DNA of 57,464 nt, from contig JAMPCH010000011.1 of the NCBI GenBank assembly GCA_023666265.1, positions 1 through 57,464 of the forward strand. Reading direction: 5' to 3'. Below the pieces are notes generated by a model. It saw nothing but the letters and a program-made list of their open reading frames with translations, made no database searches and was not told the DNA's origin. Each line of letters opens with the position of its first letter. The stretch's first letter is position 1. Source of the DNA: Roseburia sp. (GTDB taxonomy: Bacteria > Bacillota > Clostridia > Oscillospirales > Ruminococcaceae). Made by a program: the position numbers and the translations under genes. Of this stretch, positions 15,218-23,690 are shown piece after piece.

Positions 15218-16138
15218 TTACTCGATCCACCGTTTCACAAATTCGGCGACGTTCGCCCGATCGGGGGTCTCCTCGGCGCAGGAGATCAGCTCCCACCGCT
15301 CCTCGTGTTCGGTCGTCTCGCCCGGCGCGAGCGTTTTTAACGCCCCGAGCGACTCGACCTCCATGATCTCGGGGTCGGTAAAGGTCTCAAAGTTACAGCC
15401 GCCGTCCGGGTATTCGCCCTCGGGGTCATAGCCGAAGCGCTTGATAAACAGCTGACCCTTATTGAGATAGGCGCTCCAGCCGTCCTCGTTATTCATCCCG
15501 AGCTTAAATTTCTCCGCCTTATCCGTCTGACGGAGGAGGAGGTAGTCGTTCCCGAGCGTGAGCCGTTCGTCGCCTATATCGGTATAAGCCCAAAGGACGA
15601 GCCGACGGTTCGCGAGAAGCCCCGTGTCCTTTCGGGATTGCGGTATGATCTCGACCCCGCCGCGATCCGCGACCGTGAGACACCACGGCGCGAGCCTTAG
15701 GGGGCGATCCGCGATATTCGTGATCGTATGCCCGATCGTGAGGCGCGAGCCCGTCTCCGCCAGCTCGACCGTCATCCCGTGGCGCTCGCCGACCCTTACG
15801 CGGTCGGCGGGCGAGAGGATCACGCGACCGCCCTCGACCCGATAGGAGACCGCGCCGTTATCGGGCGTATAGCTCTCGGGGAAGCTCTCGGGACTTGACC
15901 AAAGCCGATGACCCCCATAGATATACCAGTTCTCCTCCGTCGCGAAGTATTGATGGAGCGCGTCGCCGTCGCGATAGGTCCGCCGCTCGACGTCCTCCTT
16001 TAAGACGTTCTCCGCCCCGTTCAGCGCGTAATAAACGATCCGCGGACCGACGTCGACGGTGATCTTAACGACACAATCCCCGTTGTCGAGGACGATACAC
16101 TTCCCGAAATTTTGATAGCTTTCTTCGCTTATTCTCAT
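15218..16138 (-). CDS. DUF4380 family protein (galactose-mutarotase-like fold)
   Basis: 306 residues. Diagnostic segments include 'WYIYGGHRLWSSPESFPESY', 'YRVEGGRVILSP', 'TIGHTITNIADRPLRLAPWC' and a late 'LAPGETTEHEERWELI', the pattern of beta-sandwich DUF4380 proteins related to aldose epimerases. It may bind or modify a sugar; no reaction is known. It follows the U32 gene after 3 bases. A 70-bp copy of its 3' end lies 1.4 kb downstream, beyond the transglutaminase gene. Confidence 0.75.
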   Translation of the reverse strand: MRISEESYQNFGKCIVLDNGDCVVKITVDVGPRIVYYALNGAENVLKEDVERRTYRDGDALHQYFATEENWYIYGGHRLWSSPESFPESYTPDNGAVSYRVEGGRVILSPADRVRVGERHGMTVELAETGSRLTIGHTITNIADRPLRLAPWCLTVADRGGVEIIPQSRKDTGLLANRRLVLWAYTDIGDERLTLGNDYLLLRQTDKAEKFKLGMNNEDGWSAYLNKGQLFIKRFGYDPEGEYPDGGCNFETFTDPEIMEVESLGALKTLAPGETTEHEERWELISCAEETPDRANVAEFVKRWIE

Positions 16139-16141
16139 TTT

Positions 16142-17389
16142 TTAAAGCCTTCCCTCCGATAGTTTTTTCGTGAGCCGCTCGATCAGCTCCCGCCGAATTT
16201 GATTGAGCGCCGAGGCGGGGACGGACAGCCCCTCGCCTAAGGTACATCGGACCTCCCCGAGAGTAAAGACCGTCCCGCCGAGCTTCCCGAGGCGCTCGGC
16301 GATCTCCTCCGCCGTGACCGCGCGGCTACGCGCCTCCTCGGGGTAAAACGGGCTTTGATAAGCCGCCGCGACCCGTTCGCCGCCGCGCGTGACCGCGACC
16401 TCCGCCGCGATCGGCTCGCCGCGCGCGACCCGGATCGAGACGTCCGCCGTATAGCGCTTATACGGCTTATCATAAAGCCGCCTTATCTCTTTTAAGACAG
16501 GCGCGGCGCTCTCCGCGTCCTCACGCGTCCTCGTCCCCCCCATCTCCGTAAGGCTGGCGTCGAGATAGGCGGACGTAAAGCCGCTTCGCGAAAAGACGGC
16601 GCGAAGGAGCGCGAGATCGGGCGCTTCGCCGTTTAAGGCGGCGCGGGCGGCGGAGACCGCCGACGCGACATATTCGGGGCGCTTCATCCTCCCCTCGATC
16701 TTCGCCGAGGTCACGCCGATCTCGTCGAGACGGGGTAAAAGCTCGATCGCCGAGAGATCCTTGAGCGAGAGGACGTATTCCCGCCCGCCGCAGGTATGAC
16801 GTAAGCGACAGGGCTGGGCGCATTCGCCGCGATTACCGCTCCGCCCGCCGTAAAACGCGCTCATCAGACACTGACCGCTCAGCGAGACACAAAGCGCCCC
16901 GTGGATAAAGACCTCGGTCTCGATCCCGACGCTTTTAACGACCCGCTCGATCTCGTCGAGCGACATTTCCCGCGCGAGGACGACGCGGCGAAAGCCGACC
17001 TTCCGCGCGAACTCCGCGCCCGCCGCCGACGTGACCGTGAGCTGGGTCGAGGCGTGGAGGGGGAGATCGGGGATCGCCTCGCGTAGAAGCCTCGTAAACC
17101 CGAGATCCTGCACAATAAGGGCGTCCGCCCCCATCTCATAAAGCGCCTCGGCGGTCTTTAGCGCCCGCGAGAGCTCGTCGTCGTATAAAAGCGTATTCAT
17201 CGCGATATGGACTTTAACGCCGGAGGCGTGACAAAGGCGGATCGCCGCCCTCGCCTCCTCCGGCGTAAAATTTCTCGCGTTTTTACGCGCGGAGAAGTCG
17301 GTTGCCCCGAAATAGACCGCGTCCGCGCCGGTACCAAGCGCGGCGCTTAAATGATCCGCCCCGCCGCAGGGCGCTAAGACCTCGATCAT
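16142..17389 (-). CDS. U32 family peptidase-like protein (RlhA/YhbU type)
   Basis: 415 residues. The U32 signature is clear: 'EVFIHGALCVSLSGQCLMSA' followed by YGGRSGNRGECAQPCR (about 160-200), whose Cys residues probably hold an iron-sulfur cluster. The N-terminus 'MIEVLAPCGGADHLSAALGT' and 'GADAVYFGATDFSARKNARN' fit the TIM-barrel start. Family members hydroxylate 23S rRNA or tRNA or are annotated as collagenases. Many clostridial homologues run well past 600 residues; this one stops soon after the beginning of the C-terminal region. It starts 3 bases after the ZapA-like gene, a common pairing in Clostridia. Confidence 0.85.
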   Translation of the reverse strand: MIEVLAPCGGADHLSAALGTGADAVYFGATDFSARKNARNFTPEEARAAIRLCHASGVKVHIAMNTLLYDDELSRALKTAEALYEMGADALIVQDLGFTRLLREAIPDLPLHASTQLTVTSAAGAEFARKVGFRRVVLAREMSLDEIERVVKSVGIETEVFIHGALCVSLSGQCLMSAFYGGRSGNRGECAQPCRLRHTCGGREYVLSLKDLSAIELLPRLDEIGVTSAKIEGRMKRPEYVASAVSAARAALNGEAPDLALLRAVFSRSGFTSAYLDASLTEMGGTRTREDAESAAPVLKEIRRLYDKPYKRYTADVSIRVARGEPIAAEVAVTRGGERVAAAYQSPFYPEEARSRAVTAEEIAERLGKLGGTVFTLGEVRCTLGEGLSVPASALNQIRRELIERLTKKLSEGRL

Positions 17390-17392
17390 CGT

Positions 17393-18478
17393 TTAAGAAT
17401 CAAACGTCGTCTGGACATACGCGGCGCTAAGGCGCTCGTCCTTGATGCTTAACTGATCCTTTAGCTTCTCGATCTCGTCTTGTAGGGCGATGATCTCCTC
17501 TTCCTTCCGCGCCATACAGATCCCGTAAGAGCTTTCGTAATTTTTGAGGATATTCCTGAGCTTTTGGTTCTCCTCCTCTTTTTCCTCGGTCTTTTGACGG
17601 ACGGAATGCTCCGTCTCGGCGAGGATCGCGCGGAGCTTATCCATCTCGCCCGAGCGGCTCTCTAAGCGGCGAAGCTTTTTTTCGTATTCCTCGATCCGCG
17701 CGGATAGCTCCGCCTCGGTCGGGCTCGGCTTATCCGCCGAGTTTTTTAGCTTCTCGATCTCCTCGTTCGCGATCGCGAGCTCGATCTCGAGATCCTCCTT
17801 CTCGCGGCGAAGCCGTCTCAGCTCCTCGGGGATCTCCGCCGCGTCGTCGGATACGTCGGAGTGGATCTCCATTTTTGTGAGCTTACCGTTTAGCTCGGCG
17901 ATCGTCTTATTCGCGTTCTCGAGCCGCCCCTGAGCGCCGTCGAGCTCGTTCCTGAGCGCCTCGTTCGCGGCGACCTCGGTGAGCTTCTCGGTATTGAGCT
18001 GGGCGATGAGCTTATTCGCGGAGGAGAGCGCCGCTTTTACGTCGGCGATCTCGTTAAGATTACCGCTATACTGTTCGCTGAGCGCCCGCCCCTGTTCGTT
18101 CGCGTCGCTGAGGCGGCGCTCGAGCTCGGTTCTGTCGGCGCGAGCCTGTTCGATCTCGGCGTTTAGGGCGCTCTCCGCCTCGTGGCGACGGTCGACCTCG
18201 CCGTTTAGCGTCCCGATCCGCTCCTCTAAGACCTCGATCTTTTCGTTAAGGGCGGCGATGAGCGCCTCGTCCTCGTCGCTCCGCGTCTTTTTTAGGGAAT
18301 CGCCCATCAAGAGGAGCGCCGAGAGCGCGGTCGCCTCCGCCTCGCTGATCCCGGGCATTTTTGTCATAATGTATAAAATTTTATCCTCATAGCTTTTGGC
18401 GAAGCTCAAAACCTCGTCGCGATTGTCCGTTTTTAGGTAATAACCCCGTCCGTTGACCTGAACCCTTAGCTTATCCAT
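17393..18478 (-). CDS. ZapA-like protein with long coiled-coil extension
   Basis: 361 residues. Residues 1-90 resemble ZapA, the FtsZ-ring stabiliser ('MDKLRVQVNGRGYYLKTDNR', then 'GISEAEATALSALLLMGDSL' as the helical segment). The remaining ~270 residues are a nearly continuous Glu/Lys/Leu coiled coil. Ordinary ZapA is about 90-110 residues, so this is an extended form. The start at 18478 is chosen over 18589 because GGGAGGT stands 6 bases upstream and the preceding 37 codons lack homology. TATATAAT-rich sequence around 18538-18550 may be its -10 region. Confidence 0.75.
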   Translation of the reverse strand: MDKLRVQVNGRGYYLKTDNRDEVLSFAKSYEDKILYIMTKMPGISEAEATALSALLLMGDSLKKTRSDEDEALIAALNEKIEVLEERIGTLNGEVDRRHEAESALNAEIEQARADRTELERRLSDANEQGRALSEQYSGNLNEIADVKAALSSANKLIAQLNTEKLTEVAANEALRNELDGAQGRLENANKTIAELNGKLTKMEIHSDVSDDAAEIPEELRRLRREKEDLEIELAIANEEIEKLKNSADKPSPTEAELSARIEEYEKKLRRLESRSGEMDKLRAILAETEHSVRQKTEEKEEENQKLRNILKNYESSYGICMARKEEEIIALQDEIEKLKDQLSIKDERLSAAYVQTTFDS

Positions 18479-18606
18479 GAGCCGACCTCCCGCAAAATTC
18501 CGCGTCCTGACTTTTGTACAAAAACCGCGCCTTTTTACTATTATATAATATTTTTTTAAAAAAGGAAAGACTTTTTTAAAAATTTTCATACATTTTTAAA
18601 AATTTA

Positions 18607-18635
18607 TTGAAAAATCCGCCAAAATCATGTATAAT
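18607..18635 (+). promoter_or_regulatory. Sigma-A promoter for the esterase gene
   Basis: TTGAAA (18607-18612), 17-bp spacer, TATAAT (18630-18635), inside an AT-rich divergent gap. An apparent upstream start at 18607 is this -35 element, not a codon. Confidence 0.85.
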
Positions 18636-18687
18636 GGAAGGAGATCAAGCGAGGACACGTTCATCAAAAAGGAAAGGAAACGAAAAA

Positions 18688-19497
18688 ATGACGATCAAAA
18701 CCTTTTATCTCAACAACGAAAAGACCGTTTCGATGCGCGCTTATCTTTTAGGGCAGGTCGAATCCCTCGAATGGTGTAAAAAGCGCCCGGCGATCCTGAT
18801 ACTCCCCGGCGGGGGATACGAATACTGCTCCGAGCGCGAGGGCGAGCCGATCGCCATGCGCTATCTCGCCGAGGGCTTTAACGCCTTTATCTTAAACTAT
18901 TCCTGTAATAAAAAATACCCCGCCGCCTTGATCAACGCGGCTTACGCGATCTTAAAGATCCGCGTGAGGGCGGAGGAATTTGGGATCGACCCCGATAAGC
19001 TCGCGGTCTGGGGCGCGAGCGCGGGCGCTCACCTCGCGGGCTGTACCGCGACGATGTGGAACGATAAGGCGGTCGTCGAGGCGCTCGGCTGTACGCCCGA
19101 GGAGCTTCGCCCGAACGCCGCGATCCTCTCTTACCCCGTCGTGAGCGGGATCACGAACCCCCACGCCGGCTCGTTCGAGGTGCTTCTCGGGAAGCACGCG
19201 ACCCATAGCGAGCTTTCGCGTCTCTCGCTCGAGAACCGCGTCACGCCCAAAACACCGCCGATCTTCCTCTGGTGTACGGCGAACGACGACTGTGTCCCCG
19301 CCCAAAACAGTCTCGTCCTCGCCAAGGCTTGCGTCTCGAACGGCGTCCCCTGTGAGCTCCATATGTTTGACGAGGGTCCGCACGGGCTGTCGACCTGTGA
19401 CAAGGCGACGGGCTGGAACGAAGCCTTCTTCCTCGACAACTGTAAACAATGGATCCCGCTCTCCATGCGCTTCCTCGAAAAGTATATGAAGCTATGA
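18688..19497 (+). CDS. Alpha/beta hydrolase, carbohydrate acetyl-esterase-like
   Basis: 269 residues, cytoplasmic (no signal peptide). Oxyanion motif 'ILPGGGYEYCSERE' (about 35), nucleophile elbow 'WGASAGAHLAG' (Ser about 113), acid 'TANDDCVPAQ' and base 'DEGPHGLS' are all present and ordered as in acetyl-xylan esterase-like serine hydrolases. It probably removes acyl groups from imported sugars. ATG 18688 is preceded by GGAAAGGAAACG. It shares direction with lysA 58 bases downstream, but a metabolic link is not evident. Confidence 0.85.
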   Translation: MTIKTFYLNNEKTVSMRAYLLGQVESLEWCKKRPAILILPGGGYEYCSEREGEPIAMRYLAEGFNAFILNYSCNKKYPAALINAAYAILKIRVRAEEFGIDPDKLAVWGASAGAHLAGCTATMWNDKAVVEALGCTPEELRPNAAILSYPVVSGITNPHAGSFEVLLGKHATHSELSRLSLENRVTPKTPPIFLWCTANDDCVPAQNSLVLAKACVSNGVPCELHMFDEGPHGLSTCDKATGWNEAFFLDNCKQWIPLSMRFLEKYMKL

Positions 19498-19555
19498 GGG
19501 GAGAACCCTTCACAAAAAAGAAACAAAAGAAACCAAGGAAAGGATCGACCGAAAA

Positions 19556-20818
19556 ATGAAAAAACCGTTTGTCACGAAGGAAAAGCTCGAGGAGATCATC
19601 GCCGAATATCCGACCCCCTTTCACCTCTACGACGAGAAGGGGATACGGGAGAACGCGCGGCGCTTAAAGGCGGCTTTCGCTTGGAACAAGGGCTTTCGCG
19701 AATACTTCGCGGTCAAGGCGACCCCGAACCCGTATATTATGAAAATTTTACGCGAGGAGGGCTGCGGCTTTGACTGCTCGTCCTATACCGAGCTGATGCT
19801 CTCGGATAAGGTCGGCGCTAAGGGTCACGATATGATGTTCAGCTCAAACGCGACCCCCGACGCGGACTTTCGCCTCGCCTACGATCTCGGCGCGATCATC
19901 AATCTCGACGACTTTACCCATATCGACGTTCTCGACCGCTTAACAGGCTTCCCCGAGACGATCTGTTTCCGCTATAACCCCGGCGGCGAGTTTAAAACGA
20001 GCGAAAAGGGCAATGTTATGGATACCCCAAAGGACGCGAAATACGGTCTCACCCACGAACAAATTCTCAAAGCATACGGGATCGCGCGGGATAAGGGCGT
20101 TAAGCGCTTCGGCGTTCACGCCTTCCTCGCGAGTAACACCCTGACGAACGACTATTACCCCGTCCTCGCGGCTCAGCTCTTTCGGCTCGCGGTCGAGGTC
20201 AAGGAGAGGGTCGGCGTTTCGCTTGATTTTATCAATCTCTCCGGCGGGGTCGGGATCGCCTATAAGCCCGACCAGCCCGCTAACGACATCGCCGAGATCG
20301 GTCGGCGGGTCAAGGGCGCGTATGAAGAAATTCTCGTCCCGGCGGGGCTCGGCGAGACCGCGATCTTTACCGAGCTGGGGCGGTTCATGCTCGCGCCCTA
20401 CGGCTGTCTCGTCGCGACGGCGATCCGCGAGAAGCATATCTATAAAGAATACATCGGCTTGGACGCTTGCGCGGCGAACCTGATGCGCCCCGCGATCTAT
20501 GGCGCGTATCATCATATCACCGTGATGGGGAAGGAGGACGCGCCCCTCGACCATGTCTACGACATTACGGGCGGGCTTTGTGAGAACAACGATAAATTCG
20601 CGATCGACCGCGCCCTCCCCGCGATCGACCTCGGCGACCGCCTCGTGATCCACGATACCGGCGCACACGGCTTCTCCATGGGCTATAACTATAACGGGAA
20701 GCTCCGCTCGGCGGAGATTCTTTTAAAGGAGGACGGGAGCTTTACGCTGATCCGCCGCGCCGAAACGCCGAGGGACTACTTCGCGACCTTTGACTTCTCG
20801 GAAGAATACAAATTTTAA
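19556..20818 (+). CDS. lysA: Diaminopimelate decarboxylase
   Basis: A PLP-dependent group IV decarboxylase that turns meso-diaminopimelate into lysine. The PLP lysine is in 'YFAVKATPNPYIMKIL' (about residue 53). 'HAFLASNTLTNDYYP' follows the first barrel half, 'INLSGGVGIAY' is the Gly-rich phosphate loop, and 'DITGGLCENNDKFAIDR' is the catalytic Cys-Glu-Asn loop. At 420 residues the length is normal. GGAAAGGA precedes the ATG. Loop spellings differ from the E. coli type (GLCENND for CESGD), a variant common in gut Clostridia. A strong terminator follows. Confidence 0.88.
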   Translation: MKKPFVTKEKLEEIIAEYPTPFHLYDEKGIRENARRLKAAFAWNKGFREYFAVKATPNPYIMKILREEGCGFDCSSYTELMLSDKVGAKGHDMMFSSNATPDADFRLAYDLGAIINLDDFTHIDVLDRLTGFPETICFRYNPGGEFKTSEKGNVMDTPKDAKYGLTHEQILKAYGIARDKGVKRFGVHAFLASNTLTNDYYPVLAAQLFRLAVEVKERVGVSLDFINLSGGVGIAYKPDQPANDIAEIGRRVKGAYEEILVPAGLGETAIFTELGRFMLAPYGCLVATAIREKHIYKEYIGLDACAANLMRPAIYGAYHHITVMGKEDAPLDHVYDITGGLCENNDKFAIDRALPAIDLGDRLVIHDTGAHGFSMGYNYNGKLRSAEILLKEDGSFTLIRRAETPRDYFATFDFSEEYKF

Positions 20819-20831
20819 TAATTCAATAAAA

Positions 20832-20877
20832 AACTTCCGCCTCAAGGTCGATCCCCCGAGGCGGAAGTTGTTATTTT
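20832..20877. terminator. Rho-independent terminator between lysA and a convergent gene
   Basis: 12-bp perfect arms AACTTCCGCCTC (20832-20843) and GAGGCGGAAGTT (20858-20869), then GTTATTTTTTA; A-rich on the other side, so usable in both directions. Confidence 0.85.
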
Positions 20878-20903
20878 TTATCTTTTTTGAGAAGGAGCAT
20901 AGA

Positions 20904-22286
20904 TCACGTCGTCTTTTTGTCTTCCTTCGGCGGGTGGTTAAAGGTGATCGTGACCGCCCCATTAACGGTGAGCGGCTGAGCGCCGCCGCTGTGGAGCGTC
21001 GTGGGGGTACGACCCTCGCGCTCGACCGTCGCCGTTACGCCGCTCTCGATCGTGACCGTGAGCACCGTCCCCGCGAAGAACTTCGCGCCGCTCTTGATCG
21101 ATTTCTCGTTATACCGGATATAATTCGCCTTATCGCCGCCGACGATCGTGACGGGATAAGTTTTCCCCGCGATGATCTCGACCGTCTCGTCCTTGATCTT
21201 ATAAGAGCCGCCGGATTTAAGCGTCTTACCGTTCACTTGGATCTCGTCGACCTCCGCTCCCTCGGCGGCGGTGACTTGGAGCGACGCGCCGTTAATGATC
21301 CGATCGCCCGACGAGACCGCGACGGGATTTTTCTTATCGCTGATGTCGCTGACCGTGACGAGACGACTGTCAAAGTTGACGGCGTACATCGCCTTGACCT
21401 CGACGGTGAGCTTCGCCGCCTTACCGCTTTGGATATTGACGATATTGAGCGTCGTCTTACCGACCCCGGTCGGCGTTATCGTTACGGTCGCGTTATCGGC
21501 GCTCACCCGCGCCTGGACGACCGTCGGCGTCTCGGTCTTATCGCCGTTTTTATAGGTCACGGTATAGCCCGAGGTAATATCGGGCGAGTCTTTTTTATCG
21601 CCCAAGGCGAGCTGTTTACTCTCCTGAGTCGCGCGAGAGCCGTCGTTATACGCCATCGTGAGCTTTGTGACCGCCTTAGCGCCCGTATTGAGCTTACGCA
21701 TGGTGACGTCGCCGACCTCGGCGAGGGTGGGCGAGCTCGGCGCGAGCTTTACCTCGGCGGAGTAACATTTCGGGACAACGTTCCTCTCGGGGAGGTAGAT
21801 GACCTGTTTTTGGTTGATCTCATAGACCCAAACGTTGACGCTCCCCGCCTGTTTCCCGGCGGTAAGCGTGATCGTCCCGTCCTTGATCTTAGCGCTGGCG
21901 ATCTGTTTGACCTCCTTGGCGTTTGGGTCGGTGAATTTACCCTTCGCGTCGACGAGACCCATAAACTGGCTCGCGGTCGAGATCGACGTATCCGTGACCG
22001 CGACGTTCCACTTCCCGCCCGTCGACATGGCGATATGCTGGATCTCGCCGGTCTTATACTTGGCGGTCTCGTCGACGTCGGTCGTCTTTTTATCGTCCTT
22101 AATATCCCGTCCGTTCGCCCAGACGGAAAATTCGCTCGCGTAGGAAAAGACCGGACCGGTCGTCGAGGTCGAGCCGGAGGTCCCGGGAATGATCCACGTC
22201 TCCGCCGAGACCGACGAAGCCGCCGAAGCCGCCGTCACGACCGCCGTCAACAGCGCGATATATCTTTTTGTTTTTTTGGTTTTCAT
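20904..22286 (-). CDS. Secreted protein with Ig-like/beta-sandwich repeats
   Basis: 460 residues. The signal peptide (KKTKRYIALLTAVVTAAS, cut after SSVSA) gives a mature start ETWIIPG. The body is Thr/Val/Lys-rich and strand-rich. A segment about 230-310 ('VSADNATVTITPTGVGKTTL') looks like a bacterial Ig-like (BIG2) module, and later segments resemble small beta domains. No anchor or catalytic motif is seen, so it is probably a released or loosely bound surface protein. ATG 22286 is preceded by AAAGGAAGGAA. It is driven by a consensus promoter with an overlapping palindrome. Its mature N-terminus resembles that of the collagen-like protein (ESWLLP). Confidence 0.75.
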   Translation of the reverse strand: MKTKKTKRYIALLTAVVTAASAASSVSAETWIIPGTSGSTSTTGPVFSYASEFSVWANGRDIKDDKKTTDVDETAKYKTGEIQHIAMSTGGKWNVAVTDTSISTASQFMGLVDAKGKFTDPNAKEVKQIASAKIKDGTITLTAGKQAGSVNVWVYEINQKQVIYLPERNVVPKCYSAEVKLAPSSPTLAEVGDVTMRKLNTGAKAVTKLTMAYNDGSRATQESKQLALGDKKDSPDITSGYTVTYKNGDKTETPTVVQARVSADNATVTITPTGVGKTTLNIVNIQSGKAAKLTVEVKAMYAVNFDSRLVTVSDISDKKNPVAVSSGDRIINGASLQVTAAEGAEVDEIQVNGKTLKSGGSYKIKDETVEIIAGKTYPVTIVGGDKANYIRYNEKSIKSGAKFFAGTVLTVTIESGVTATVEREGRTPTTLHSGGAQPLTVNGAVTITFNHPPKEDKKTT

Positions 22287-22386
22287 ATTCAGATTCCTTC
22301 CTTTCTTGCGAAGATCGGTGGCGCTCATCGCCCTCCTCCGCGATTCGCGGAGCATATCGCCCCGATAAGCCGAGATCCCTTCGTAC

Positions 22387-22429
22387 TTATACTTATTTTA
22401 AGTATAACCGCTTCGGGGAAATTTGTCAA
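22387..22429 (-). promoter_or_regulatory. Promoter with overlapping palindrome for the secreted protein
   Basis: On the minus strand TTGACA (22424-22429), 17-bp spacer, TATACT (22401-22406). A perfect inverted repeat TTATACTTA-TTT-TAAGTATAA (22387-22407) covers the -10 and start point, a good site for a repressor. Confidence 0.8.
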
Positions 22430-22565
22430 TACTTTTTTGGAAAATTTTCGGGGAAAATGCGATTTTTTCCCTTTGGGAACGCCTTCGGCGGGCGGTCGCG
22501 GCGGGTCTCCTTCCCCCCTCCCCGATCGCTTCCCCCGGATTTTTCGGCGATTTCCGCCCAAAAGG

Positions 22566-22594
22566 TTGCAAAAAAGGAAAAATTGTGTTATACT
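22566..22594 (+). promoter_or_regulatory. Sigma-A promoter for the dnaD operon
   Basis: TTGCAA (22566-22571), 17-bp spacer, TATACT (22589-22594). The 356-bp gap 22287-22642 otherwise holds only the divergent promoter and a CTTTGGGAACGCC sequence resembling the dispersed motif. Confidence 0.8.
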
Positions 22595-22642
22595 GTATGT
22601 GTATGCGAAAAAGCAAGGATTTCTGTATTTAAGGGATAGATC

Positions 22643-23638
22643 ATGAATTATCAACTCAATCTCGGCGCGTGGGGGAGCGTTTTCGCCGTTCCGACCTGCG
22701 TCGTCGATCACTATATCAAGATCGCCGACGAAAAAAAGCTGAAGGTACTCCTCTACCTTCTCCGAAACACCTCCGTCCTCCTTCGGAGCGAGGACATCGC
22801 CGTTATGACGGGGGTCTCCGCCGCCGACGCGGAGGACGCGCTCTTATTTTGGGAAAACGTCGGGGTGGTCGCCTCCCACGAGGGCGCGCTCGTCCCCGCC
22901 GGGGAGAACCCTTCCCAAAACGAAAAGTCAACCGCCCCGATCGCCTCGGTCTCAAACGACGGCGAAAAAGCCGCCGCGCGGGTCAAGCTCACCGCCGAGC
23001 CGCAATTCCCCCCGAAGGAGATCGCCTCCGCCGTCAAAAGCGACGAGGCGGTACGCTATCTTTTTGAGACATTCGAGCGGCTCGCGGGTCGCCCGACCAA
23101 GCATAGCGAGCGAAACGCGCTCATGATCCTCGTCGAGGAGGTCGGGATGCCGACCGAGGTCGCGGTCATGCTGGTAGAGTACTGCTTCTCGATCGACCGC
23201 GCGACCCCCGCCTATATCAAGGCGGCGGCGCTCGAATGGTGTGACAGCGGGATCGACACGATCGGGAAGGCGGAGGAGCGGATCAAGCTCTTACGCGCCC
23301 GCCATACGCTCGAGGGTCGCCTACGCGGACTTTTCGGGCGGACAAGCGCCTTCTCAAAATCGGAGAGGGAGCTGATCGCCCTTTGGGCGGGGGCGGCTTA
23401 TCCCGACGAGCTTTATGAGGAGGCGTATGACCTTTGTATGAAAAACGCGGGGCGTTTAAGCCTCAAATATATGGATACCGTCCTTAAAAGCTGGGCGGAG
23501 AAGGGCTATACCACGGCGGCGCAGACCCGCGCGGAGAAAAAGCCCGAGAAGGTCGAAAAAACCGCCTCCTTTAATGTCGGCGATTTTGGACAGGCGGCTT
23601 ACGCGCGGTATCAAAAGCTCGGGGAGAAGAAGGAGTAG
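22643..23638 (+). CDS. DnaD-domain replication initiation protein
   Basis: 331 residues. The N-terminal winged-helix part (about 1-80) is followed by a linker and two DnaD/DnaB_2-type C-terminal domains (about 125-200, 'LFETFERLAGRPTKHSERNA' and 'YIKAAALEWCDSGIDTIGKA'; and about 220-290, 'ALWAGAAYPDELYEEAYDLC' and 'YMDTVLKSWAEKGYTT'). DnaD proteins remodel DNA at the origin and help load the helicase. The next gene encodes the DnaI/DnaC-type loader, which supports this. The linker contains a copy of the dispersed motif (GAACCCTTCCCAAAACG, near 22906) read in frame as 'ENPSQNEK'. Confidence 0.9.
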   Translation: MNYQLNLGAWGSVFAVPTCVVDHYIKIADEKKLKVLLYLLRNTSVLLRSEDIAVMTGVSAADAEDALLFWENVGVVASHEGALVPAGENPSQNEKSTAPIASVSNDGEKAAARVKLTAEPQFPPKEIASAVKSDEAVRYLFETFERLAGRPTKHSERNALMILVEEVGMPTEVAVMLVEYCFSIDRATPAYIKAAALEWCDSGIDTIGKAEERIKLLRARHTLEGRLRGLFGRTSAFSKSERELIALWAGAAYPDELYEEAYDLCMKNAGRLSLKYMDTVLKSWAEKGYTTAAQTRAEKKPEKVEKTASFNVGDFGQAAYARYQKLGEKKE

Positions 23639-23690
23639 CGGGTCGGGTCTTTGAACCCCTATAGACCCCTATAGAAAGGATGATCACGAA

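Noticed and set aside
20790-22646. 618-codon plus-strand frame
   Set aside because: Antisense to the secreted Ig-like protein; starts inside the lysA end and runs through two promoters. No domain visible.
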